Of a DNA stretch of 64,000 bases, positions 26,889 through 34,568 are shown piece by piece. Source of the DNA: Candidatus Scalindua sp. (GTDB lineage Bacteria; Planctomycetota; Brocadiia; Brocadiales; Scalinduaceae); contig JABHIW010000098.1 of assembly GCA_018670825.1 (NCBI GenBank), positions 1 through 64,000 of the forward strand. Reading direction: 5' to 3'. The notes under the pieces were generated by a model that had not been told where the DNA came from, ran no database searches, and was given only the letters and a program-made list of their open reading frames with translations. The position numbers and the translations under genes were made by a program. Position 1 is the first letter of the stretch, and every line of letters begins with the position of its first letter.

Positions 26889-29570
26889 GTGATACGACAA
26901 TTAAACTTTCAGTTAGTGCTAAAGCGATTTTTACTTATTTTCTTACCTTTGTTGGCATTGGTGAGTACCATTGTAGCACTATTTTATTACATTGAAGCTA
27001 AAAATGCGAAAGCAGAAAGACGCATTTTTGAAACCAATGAGCTTAATTATGTAAATCTGCAATTGAAAACAATTATTAATGATTTCAATATGATAAAGTC
27101 CGATTTGATGGTACTTATCGGTCATCATGAAATGTATAAGATGCTTGAAACAGGAGAAGTTCATCATACACAAGCCCTTGCTAAAGAGTTTCTCTTGTTT
27201 TGCGATGCAAAGGGTATTTATGATCAGCTACGCTTACTGGATGAAAAAGGCATGGAAATTCTAAGGATTAATTATAATAATGGCAAGCCATACATCGTGC
27301 CGAAAGATCAACTCCAAAATAAGGGAAAGCGTTATTATTTTGAAGACACATTCAGTCTCAATGAAAAAAATGTGTTTGTATCACCATTCGATCTGAATAT
27401 TGAAGGAGGAGAGATTGAGCAACCACCAAAACCAATGATTCGCTTCTGCACTCCAGTCTTTGACAGCAAAGGGCGAAAAAGAGGTATTGTGGTACTGAAT
27501 TATTTAGGAGAGAACCTGATCAATGAACTTAAAACGGCATCAGCTAGTGCTCCTGGTCATGTTATGCTTGTTAATTCTGCTGGATATTGGCTACTGGGAA
27601 TCAAGCCTGAAGATGAATGGGCTTTTATGTACGAAGACAGAAAAGTCCTCACATTATGCAATACTTATCCAAATGCATGGCAACGGATTTCTTTGAACGA
27701 GTCGGGGCATTTTTACAATACCGAAGGGTTATTTACTTTTGAAACGGTGTCTCCCCTCTTTCAGGGTTGGAAATCTTCATCCGGTTCCGGCAAAGCCTTT
27801 GAAAGAAGCGATAAAGACTTAAAGGCAAATGAGTACACCTGGAAGATAATATCACACGTTACCCCTGGTATTTTAAGTGCAAGACTGGGTAATTATACAG
27901 TAATTCTCCTCTCAATATATGGGGTTGTGATCACATTGATAGGGTGTGGTTCCTGGATTGTGGCTAATTCTGGCGTACGTCGAAAGATCGCAGAAAGGAT
28001 GCTAAGAGAGAGTGAAAAACTTCTCAATGAAGCGCAGCATATAGCTAAAACAGGAAGTTGGGAGTATAACTTAGAGAACAATCAGATTAACTGTTCTTAT
28101 GAACAATACCGAATATTTGGATACGAACCAGATGAAATAGACCTGACATTTGACAATATACTAAAGACTATCCATCCGGATGATCGTAAAGCTTTTTTAG
28201 AAAATTATCGCAGATGTATTAAGGTAGATAGTACATACAGTAACGAATATCGGATTATTAAACCTGATGGTTCCGAGCGTGCCGTTTATTCAAAAGCAAA
28301 ACTAATACGTGACCGTTCAGGAAAATTAACTAAAATGCTGGGAACAATTCAGGACATTACCGAACACAAGAAGATGGAAGAGGCACTCTTGCAATCTGAG
28401 AAGCTAAAGTCAATTGGTACAGTAACCACCGGTATTGCCCATGAGTTTAATAATATACTCGCGATTATATCGGGTAATATCCAGTTAGTGGAAGATAGCT
28501 ATAAAGATCATGCAGAATTGACTGATGCTCTTTGCACTATTCAGAAGGCGGTAGATGACGGAGCCGAAATATCCAGTAAGATGCTTAAATTTACCAAGGT
28601 AATAAATGACGACAAAAAAGTAAAACCTTTTGATATAAGGGATATAATCAGGCAATCTATTGATTTTACAATGCCCAGATGGAAGAATATGGCCCAGGCT
28701 AACGGCATAAATTACCACTTTGACAAAGAGGACATGAAGACGGTTACTCCCGTTTTGTGTAATCCTACAGAATTAAGAGAGGTATTCATAAATATAATTA
28801 ACAATGCGCTTGAGGCAATGCCTGATGGTGGTACTATCACCGTGGCAACACGGTGTATTCTGAGCGAGGTGTCGGGAGTAGAGAGCAAGAAAGAGAATGT
28901 CTCCGAACTCCTCACTCCGAACGCCAAACCTAAGGGTGATTTTGTTGAAATTACCTTTACAGATACCGGTAAAGGGATGACTAAAGATGTAATAAAGAAT
29001 GTATTTGATCCTTTTTTTACGACAAGGAGACCGGAAGGAACAGGATTGGGCTTGAGTATTTCTTATGGCATAATTACCAGGCATGGCGGTAAGATAGATG
29101 TAGAAAGCAAGCTAGGAAAAGGTACTACTTTTACCCTGCGACTACCAACAACCATAAAAACGGTAAGTCAAAAAGAGGCTCCTTTGCTAGAGCAAAAAAT
29201 AAAAATTAAAGAGCTCTGTATCCTGGTGGTTGATGACGAAGAGGCTATATGCAATATTTTGATTAAATTTCTTTCAAAAGATAACCACAAAGTTAAGGCT
29301 GTTGACAATGGAGCAGAGGCAATAAGATTGGCAAAGAAAGAAAACTTTGATCTTGTATTATGTGACATTGCTATGCCTGAAGTATCTGGATATGATGTAA
29401 TACAAGCATTAAATATATTAGAGAGAAGGCCAAAGATAGGCATAATCACCGGCTGGGGTGAAAAGCTAAGACCGCTGAAAGGAGATAATATGAAAGTAGA
29501 CTTTATTCTCAGGAAACCATTTATCTCTGCAGAGCTGACAAGACATATAAATGATGCTTTAGAGGTTTAG
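26889..29570 (+). CDS. Membrane hybrid histidine kinase (dCache-PAS-HisKA-HATPase-REC)
   Basis: The 893-residue protein starts at a GTG. It has a first membrane helix (about 12-32), an extracytoplasmic double-Cache-like region (about 45-320), a second helix (about 335-355) and a PAS domain (about 385-490). The HisKA domain carries TGIAHEFNNILAI (phospho-acceptor His near 517), followed by a HATPase_c domain (NNALEAMPDGG, DTGKGMT, GTGLGLSI) and a C-terminal REC domain (VVDDEE, LVLCDIAMPEVSGYD, LRKPF). It senses a signal outside the membrane and phosphorylates its own receiver. The next gene is a cytoplasmic paralogue. No output protein is adjacent, and the ligand is unknown. Confidence 0.93.
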   Translation: MIRQLNFQLVLKRFLLIFLPLLALVSTIVALFYYIEAKNAKAERRIFETNELNYVNLQLKTIINDFNMIKSDLMVLIGHHEMYKMLETGEVHHTQALAKEFLLFCDAKGIYDQLRLLDEKGMEILRINYNNGKPYIVPKDQLQNKGKRYYFEDTFSLNEKNVFVSPFDLNIEGGEIEQPPKPMIRFCTPVFDSKGRKRGIVVLNYLGENLINELKTASASAPGHVMLVNSAGYWLLGIKPEDEWAFMYEDRKVLTLCNTYPNAWQRISLNESGHFYNTEGLFTFETVSPLFQGWKSSSGSGKAFERSDKDLKANEYTWKIISHVTPGILSARLGNYTVILLSIYGVVITLIGCGSWIVANSGVRRKIAERMLRESEKLLNEAQHIAKTGSWEYNLENNQINCSYEQYRIFGYEPDEIDLTFDNILKTIHPDDRKAFLENYRRCIKVDSTYSNEYRIIKPDGSERAVYSKAKLIRDRSGKLTKMLGTIQDITEHKKMEEALLQSEKLKSIGTVTTGIAHEFNNILAIISGNIQLVEDSYKDHAELTDALCTIQKAVDDGAEISSKMLKFTKVINDDKKVKPFDIRDIIRQSIDFTMPRWKNMAQANGINYHFDKEDMKTVTPVLCNPTELREVFINIINNALEAMPDGGTITVATRCILSEVSGVESKKENVSELLTPNAKPKGDFVEITFTDTGKGMTKDVIKNVFDPFFTTRRPEGTGLGLSISYGIITRHGGKIDVESKLGKGTTFTLRLPTTIKTVSQKEAPLLEQKIKIKELCILVVDDEEAICNILIKFLSKDNHKVKAVDNGAEAIRLAKKENFDLVLCDIAMPEVSGYDVIQALNILERRPKIGIITGWGEKLRPLKGDNMKVDFILRKPFISAELTRHINDALEV

Positions 29571-29571
29571 G

Positions 29572-29690
29572 TTTTACTATTGAAGATTTCTGATTAAATG
29601 AGTGTTGATTTAACAGAAAGCATAACGCTATAAATCATAGTACGATTTATGTACTGCACAGAAGATGATATGATTTGTATTCGCTAGATC
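29572..29690. repeat. Duplicated 3' flank, copy A
   Basis: The roughly 120 bases after the first kinase align throughout with those after the second kinase (32406-32525). Shared pieces include CTATTGAAGATT, GATTTATGTACTG and TTTGTATTC. The similarity continues from the homologous ends of the two kinase genes, so the duplication covered the gene 3' end and its flank. The first stretch of the second kinase's frame (29675-29743) is part of this flank and is not coding. Confidence 0.8.
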
Positions 29691-29743
29691 TTGCCGGGCA
29701 GATTAAAAATGATCTTGGCTTATTACAATATGGAGGAAAAAGA

Positions 29744-32404
29744 GTGACAGAGACACTGGAAAGCGTTAAAGGGTATATCCTGATTGTCGATGACAATCCT
29801 GGCAACCTAAAGTTATTAACTAAAATTCTAACTGAAAACGGTTTCCGGACAAGAGCCTCTGATAGTGGCAAACATGCTCTCAAATCCATAAAACAAGACC
29901 CTCCTGAACTTATTCTATTTGATGTCAAAATGCCTGAGATTGACGGTTATGAAGTTTGCCGTCAACTGAAGGCCAATCCTTTGTCAGCTAATATCCCGGT
30001 TATCTTTATTAGAGCCCTTAAAGATGAAGAAAATAAGGTAAAGTGTTTTGAAATGGGAGGAGTTGACTACATAACCAAACCCTTTCAGTCTGAGGAGATA
30101 CTCGCCAGGGTCCGCACACATGTATCAATGGGCCGTATGCAGCACCACTTGGAAGAAATAGTCCACGAACGCACATCTAAACTTCAAACAGAGAGAAAAC
30201 GTTTCCAGAAACTTTTCGAGTTGGCCTCTGACGGATTTTTCATCCATGATTTTGACGGTACTATTATTGATGTCAACCGGCAGGCTTGCAAAAGTCTCGG
30301 TTATACCCGTGAAGAGGTCCTTCATCTCAAAGTTTCCGAGATTGAAACAGGTGTTTCTCATGAGCAGATTATAGACTTATGTAATAGAGCAGATAAAGGC
30401 CAGCACATAATAATAGAAGGACAACACCGGCGAAAAGATGGTTCAGTTTTTCCGGTAGAGATCAGTCTGGGATTATTCCAGGAACAGGAACCCAAGCTCA
30501 TTCTTGCTATTGCACGAAATATCACCGAGCGAAAAAAAGCGGAGGAAAAATTGCGCCAGTACGGGTATGTTATATCCTGTTCCGCTGATATGATGGCGTT
30601 CATGGATAGGAGATTTATCTATATTGCTGCTAACCAGGCGTATCTGGCTGCATTTAATATATCACGAGAAGATCTGATTGGCCATACAACGTCTGAAGTG
30701 ATAGGAAAGGACTTTTTTGAAAAAGTTGTAAAGAAAAATGCAGAATACTGTCTGGCTGGGAATGTAGTCAATTATCAGGAGTGGGTTGAGTTTCCAGCTT
30801 ATGAAAAGAGGTACATGGATATTACTTACTCTTCGTATACCGATGAGAGCAACAAGATTAAAGGTTTTGTCGTGAATGCGAGAAATATTACCGAGCATAA
30901 GAAGATGGAAGAGTCGCTTCGGAAAAGTGAAAAAAACTTTAGGTCGATATTTGAAAATAATTCTATAAGCATTGTTTCCACTGATGATAACTATCGATTA
31001 CTGTTTGTAAATCCTGCCTTCTGCAAGTTATTAGGTTACAGTGCAGAAGAATTACGTCAATTGGGAATGCCGGATATCACATTACCGGAGGATGCAGAAA
31101 GAAGTATAGAACTGATTGGGAAAATGAAACGGAGAGAAATTGAGCAATTTACCACAGAAAAGAGATACAGAAGAAAGGATGGAATAATAGTATTTGCAAA
31201 AGTTTCAGTACGTGCCATATATGATGAAGCAGGTAAATATCTCCAGTCGGTGGCCACAATCGAAGACATCACAGAAAAAAGGAAGATGGAAGAAGCCATC
31301 TTACAGTCAGAAAAATTAAAGTCACTGGGAACAATAACCGCTGGGATTGCCCATGATTTCAATAATATCCTTGCAATCATTTCCGGTAAAGTACAGTTGT
31401 TGGAGATGGACTACAAAAGCAACAAAGAATTGTCTGATCAGCTAAGTATTATTATGAGGGCAATAGACGATGGGACAGAAATATCCCACAGAATGCTTAA
31501 ATTTACTAAAACAAAAAAGAATACAACAGGGTTTGTGTCTTACGATATAAAGGATCTATTAATAGACTCTTTAAATTTCACAATGCCCAGATGGAAGAGT
31601 ATGGCACAGGCTAAAGGCATAAACTATCATATAGATAAAGAAAACATTAAGGATGTACCAGCCGTACTGTGTAATCCTACAGAAGTAAGAGAGGTATTTA
31701 TAAACATAATCAACAACGCGCTTGACGCAATGCCTGAAGGCGGCAGTATCTCGTTCAGTACATGGAAAGGTGATGACACGGCATTTGCAGAAATCACCGA
31801 TACAGGAGAGGGTATGTCTGAGGATGTGAAAAAAAGAGTATTTGACCCCTACTTTACCACGAAGGAAGCGGAAGGGACTGGATTGGGTATGAGTATGGCT
31901 TACGGCATAATAACCAGCCATGGCGGCGAAATAGAGGTGGAGAGCAAGGTAGGAAAGGGTAGTACTTTTAAACTGCAATTTCCAATTACTACAAAAAAAG
32001 TCTGTGCAATAGTGACTCCTGAACCGGAACAGGAAACAAAGAATAAGAGCCTCCGCATCATGGTGGTAGATGATGAAGTGGCAATATGCTATATACTGGA
32101 TAAGGTCCTTTCAAGATACGGTCACAGGGTAAAGACTATTGACAATGGAGCAGACGCGATAGAACTGACAAAAACAGAGAGTTTTGACCTTGTATTATGT
32201 GACCTGGCAATGCCTGAAGTATCTGGATATGATGTAATAGAAGTATTAAACAGATTAGAGAAAAGTCCAAAGATAGGCATAATTACGGGCTGGGGAGAAA
32301 AGCTCAAGCCTCTTGAAGAACGCTTAAAAGTAGACTTTATTGTTAAAAAACCTTTCAAATTCTCAGCGTTAAAAAGGCAGATAAAGGAGACTTTTGAGGT
32401 TTAG
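29744..32404 (+). CDS. Cytoplasmic hybrid histidine kinase (REC-PAS-PAS-PAS-HisKA-HATPase-REC)
   Basis: I place the start at the GTG at 29744, seven bases after GGAGG. An upstream in-frame TTG at 29675 lies in duplicated flanking DNA. The product is 886 residues. The N-terminal REC has LIVDDNPGN, LFDVKMPEIDGYE and YITKPF. Three PAS/PAC units follow (about 145-270, 275-390, 395-520). HisKA has TAGIAHDFNNILAI (His near 536), followed by HATPase and a C-terminal REC with LVLCDLAMPEVSGYD. No membrane helix is present. The C-terminal half is paralogous to the preceding kinase and to the one at 58447. The two RECs suggest a phosphorelay with input from another kinase, perhaps the membrane-bound neighbour. 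Confidence 0.92.
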   Translation: MTETLESVKGYILIVDDNPGNLKLLTKILTENGFRTRASDSGKHALKSIKQDPPELILFDVKMPEIDGYEVCRQLKANPLSANIPVIFIRALKDEENKVKCFEMGGVDYITKPFQSEEILARVRTHVSMGRMQHHLEEIVHERTSKLQTERKRFQKLFELASDGFFIHDFDGTIIDVNRQACKSLGYTREEVLHLKVSEIETGVSHEQIIDLCNRADKGQHIIIEGQHRRKDGSVFPVEISLGLFQEQEPKLILAIARNITERKKAEEKLRQYGYVISCSADMMAFMDRRFIYIAANQAYLAAFNISREDLIGHTTSEVIGKDFFEKVVKKNAEYCLAGNVVNYQEWVEFPAYEKRYMDITYSSYTDESNKIKGFVVNARNITEHKKMEESLRKSEKNFRSIFENNSISIVSTDDNYRLLFVNPAFCKLLGYSAEELRQLGMPDITLPEDAERSIELIGKMKRREIEQFTTEKRYRRKDGIIVFAKVSVRAIYDEAGKYLQSVATIEDITEKRKMEEAILQSEKLKSLGTITAGIAHDFNNILAIISGKVQLLEMDYKSNKELSDQLSIIMRAIDDGTEISHRMLKFTKTKKNTTGFVSYDIKDLLIDSLNFTMPRWKSMAQAKGINYHIDKENIKDVPAVLCNPTEVREVFINIINNALDAMPEGGSISFSTWKGDDTAFAEITDTGEGMSEDVKKRVFDPYFTTKEAEGTGLGMSMAYGIITSHGGEIEVESKVGKGSTFKLQFPITTKKVCAIVTPEPEQETKNKSLRIMVVDDEVAICYILDKVLSRYGHRVKTIDNGADAIELTKTESFDLVLCDLAMPEVSGYDVIEVLNRLEKSPKIGIITGWGEKLKPLEERLKVDFIVKKPFKFSALKRQIKETFEV

Positions 32405-32405
32405 G

Positions 32406-32525
32406 GAATTGCTATTGAAGATTGCTGATTGAAGGATTGTCGATTTAATAGAAAGCACAGTACATAAATAATAGCATGATTTATGTACTGTGCGGAAGTT
32501 GAGATAGTTTGTATTCACGGGAACA
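32406..32525. repeat. Duplicated 3' flank, copy B, with 13-base hairpin
   Basis: This copy of the flank (see 29572-29690) contains a perfect inverted repeat, CACAGTACATAAA at 32456-32468 and TTTATGTACTGTG at 32480-32492, with an 11-base loop. In copy A the left arm has decayed. No T-tract follows, so it is not a clear terminator. Confidence 0.8.
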
Positions 32526-32703
32526 TGCCAAGCAGCTTGAAAATATTTCCCAAACCGGTAAGATTTCAGGTTTTTTCTGATGGATTACCATCCTTTTCAT
32601 CACTACCAATTAATATTTTGTTACCTCCTCAATAGTCCTCATACACAAACAAATCAAATGGATACCTTCCTCTCCCCTATCCTTCTTATTTATAAGGTTT
32701 TAA

Positions 32704-33858
32704 TTATAAATTCTGAACCTCACTGAGGACTTCAAGTAATATTTCCAAATCCTCTTTTGTGTGTGTTGACATAACCGTCATTCTAAGACGGCTGGAATTT
32801 ACCGGAACAGTCGGTGGGCGAATGGCCGGTATTAAAATGCCTCTCTCATAAAGTGACTTTGACATGTCAACTGCCTTTTGTGCATCTCCTATCAAGATTG
32901 GAATAATTGGGCTTTCTGATGATATTACGTTAAAATCCAGTGACTTCAGATTGTCATTTATAAAACGCACATTATGCCAGAGTGACTCTCGAATCGAAGG
33001 ATCTCTCTTAATTAAGTTTATAGCTGCAATAGACGCAGCGCATACAGCTGGTGGAAGCGCTGTTGTATACATGAAAGACCGTGCTTTGTTCCGAAGATAA
33101 TTGATTAAATCATTATCACCGGTGACATAACCACCCAGGCTTCCAATAGCTTTACTCAAAGTACCCATTACAATATCTATCTCATTATTCAAATTAAAAT
33201 GCTCAACAACCCCCCTGCCATTTCTCCCAAAAACACCGGTGCCATGGGCCTCATCAACCATGACCATCGCTTTGTATTTATCGGCAATTCTGACAATATC
33301 CGGAAGGGGCGCCAGATCACCATCCATACTGAATACTGAATCAGTAACAATAAGTTTACGATTATACCGGGAAGATTTCCTGAGTATATTTTCGAGTTTC
33401 TCCATATCACAATGTGCATAAACCCTGAAATCTGCACCTGATAACCGGCAACCGTCTATAATACTTGCATGGTTTAATTTATCACAAATAACAAGATCTC
33501 CTTTGGATACTAATGATGAGATGGCACCTAAATTAGCCATATACCCTGTCGGGAAAACCAAAGCAGCTTCTTTTCCTTTAAATCTTGAGATTACATTTTC
33601 GAGTGTTTCATGCAATGTCATATTCCCGGATACCAGCCTTGACGCGCCAGCCCCCCACCCATACTCTTCCACAGCATCTTTAACTGCTTTTACCACAGAT
33701 GGATTGTTTGCCAAGCCAAGGTAATTATTTGAGCAAAAAGATAAAAATGTTTTACCTTCAATTTCAATATGGGAATCCTGTGCGTTTCCAATAACTTTCA
33801 GCTCTCTATAAAGGCCTGTTTCTCTAATTTTGTTTAGTTCATCTGAAATATATTTCAT
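32704..33858 (-). CDS. bioF: 8-amino-7-oxononanoate synthase / alpha-oxoamine synthase
   Basis: The 384-residue PLP enzyme of the alpha-oxoamine synthase family has FLSFCSNNYLGLANNP, GWGAGASRLVSGN, ALVFPTGYMANLGAI, MVDEAHGTGVFGRNGRG and the PLP-lysine segment GTLSKAIGSLGGY. BioF condenses pimeloyl-ACP/CoA with alanine in biotin synthesis. KBL (glycine acetyltransferase) has a very similar sequence, so bioF is the likelier but not certain name. No other biotin gene is adjacent. A biotin need fits a CO2-fixing or acyl-CoA metabolism, but that is inference. Confidence 0.85.
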   Translation of the reverse strand: MKYISDELNKIRETGLYRELKVIGNAQDSHIEIEGKTFLSFCSNNYLGLANNPSVVKAVKDAVEEYGWGAGASRLVSGNMTLHETLENVISRFKGKEAALVFPTGYMANLGAISSLVSKGDLVICDKLNHASIIDGCRLSGADFRVYAHCDMEKLENILRKSSRYNRKLIVTDSVFSMDGDLAPLPDIVRIADKYKAMVMVDEAHGTGVFGRNGRGVVEHFNLNNEIDIVMGTLSKAIGSLGGYVTGDNDLINYLRNKARSFMYTTALPPAVCAASIAAINLIKRDPSIRESLWHNVRFINDNLKSLDFNVISSESPIIPILIGDAQKAVDMSKSLYERGILIPAIRPPTVPVNSSRLRMTVMSTHTKEDLEILLEVLSEVQNL

Positions 33859-34074
33859 TTTTCAAAAGCCAAGTCTTCTGGAAATTTTTATGTCTTCATA
33901 ACATCGGGTAACCTGCCCGCTGACAATTTTGAGGTAATTTTCACATTAACCATACATTTAACTATCTGTAATCATCAAAAAGAGTGACTTAATCGATATC
34001 CTCTTGAATTAAATTAATGGTAAAATCGGATTGCCAATCAAACTTAATGTGATATACTAAAAATGAAACACTAC

Positions 34075-34200
34075 AAAAAACCAGTATGATAAAAACATAA
34101 AGGCAACGGGCAAAAGACTAAGGAGTTCCAGGTCCTAAATGGCCAATTAGAACCAACCAGTAAAGAGTTGGCCCCTTTATATTGCGTGCTGGTTTTTTTT
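34075..34200 (+). ncRNA. Candidate structured RNA or attenuator upstream of cutA
   Basis: The region folds by eye into a closed multi-stem element. P1 pairs AAAAAACCAG (34075-34084) with CTGGTTTTTT (34189-34198). P2 pairs ATAAAGG (34097-34103) with CCTTTAT (34174-34180). P3 pairs GGCCAA (34141-34146) with TTGGCC (34168-34173), stacked directly on P2. A T8 run ends the element 46 bases before the cutA start. The order of stems with a terminator at the end is that of a riboswitch, attenuator or small RNA. I could not match it to a known riboswitch consensus. The outer stem also gives a T-run on the minus strand, so expression toward bioF cannot be excluded. Confidence 0.5.
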
Positions 34201-34246
34201 ATAGTCTATATTGAATAGAAATGTTTCCTATCTAAAATATTAAAAA

Positions 34247-34564
34247 ATGCCAGATTACATAGTAATTTATATTACCACAGGATCAGTAAATGAAGCAGAA
34301 AAAATTGGACGTGCATTGGTCGAAGAAAAGTTAGCGGCATGTTCCAACATAATTTCTCCCATTCGCTCAATCTACAGATGGCAAGGAAAGATATGTGATG
34401 ACAAGGAAGCATTGATGGTACTTAAAACCAGAAAAAAACATTTTGAGCAAATTGTAAAAAGAGTTGAAACACTACACAGTTACGATGTTCCGGAAATCAT
34501 TGCTATTCCCATAATAGAAGGTTCCAGTAAATATATGTCTTGGCTTAATGAAGAAACTAAATAA
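34247..34564 (+). CDS. cutA: CutA-family divalent-cation tolerance protein
   Basis: The 105-residue protein shows the whole CutA pattern: VIYITTGSVNEAEKIGRALVEEKLAACSNI, RSIYRWQGKI, EALMVLKTRKKHFEQI and the end SSKYMSWLNEE. CutA forms very stable trimers with a ferredoxin-like fold similar to PII signalling proteins. The copper-tolerance role known from E. coli is not general, and the molecular function is unsettled. No ribosome site is clear. A structured element with a terminator lies just upstream. It is convergent with the HD-GYP gene. Confidence 0.93.
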   Translation: MPDYIVIYITTGSVNEAEKIGRALVEEKLAACSNIISPIRSIYRWQGKICDDKEALMVLKTRKKHFEQIVKRVETLHSYDVPEIIAIPIIEGSSKYMSWLNEETK

Positions 34565-34568
34565 ATTA

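Noticed and set aside
29675-29743. Upstream TTG start adding 23 residues to the second hybrid kinase
   Set aside because: It lies in non-coding flank duplicated after both kinases and has no ribosome site, whereas the GTG at 29744 has GGAGG seven bases ahead.
34085-34190. Assignment of the cutA leader to a known riboswitch (c-di-GMP-I, ZTP, NiCo, T-box)
   Set aside because: The GGCAACGGGCAAA string recalls some consensus pieces, but the conserved cores of these classes are missing, so only an unassigned structured element is claimed.
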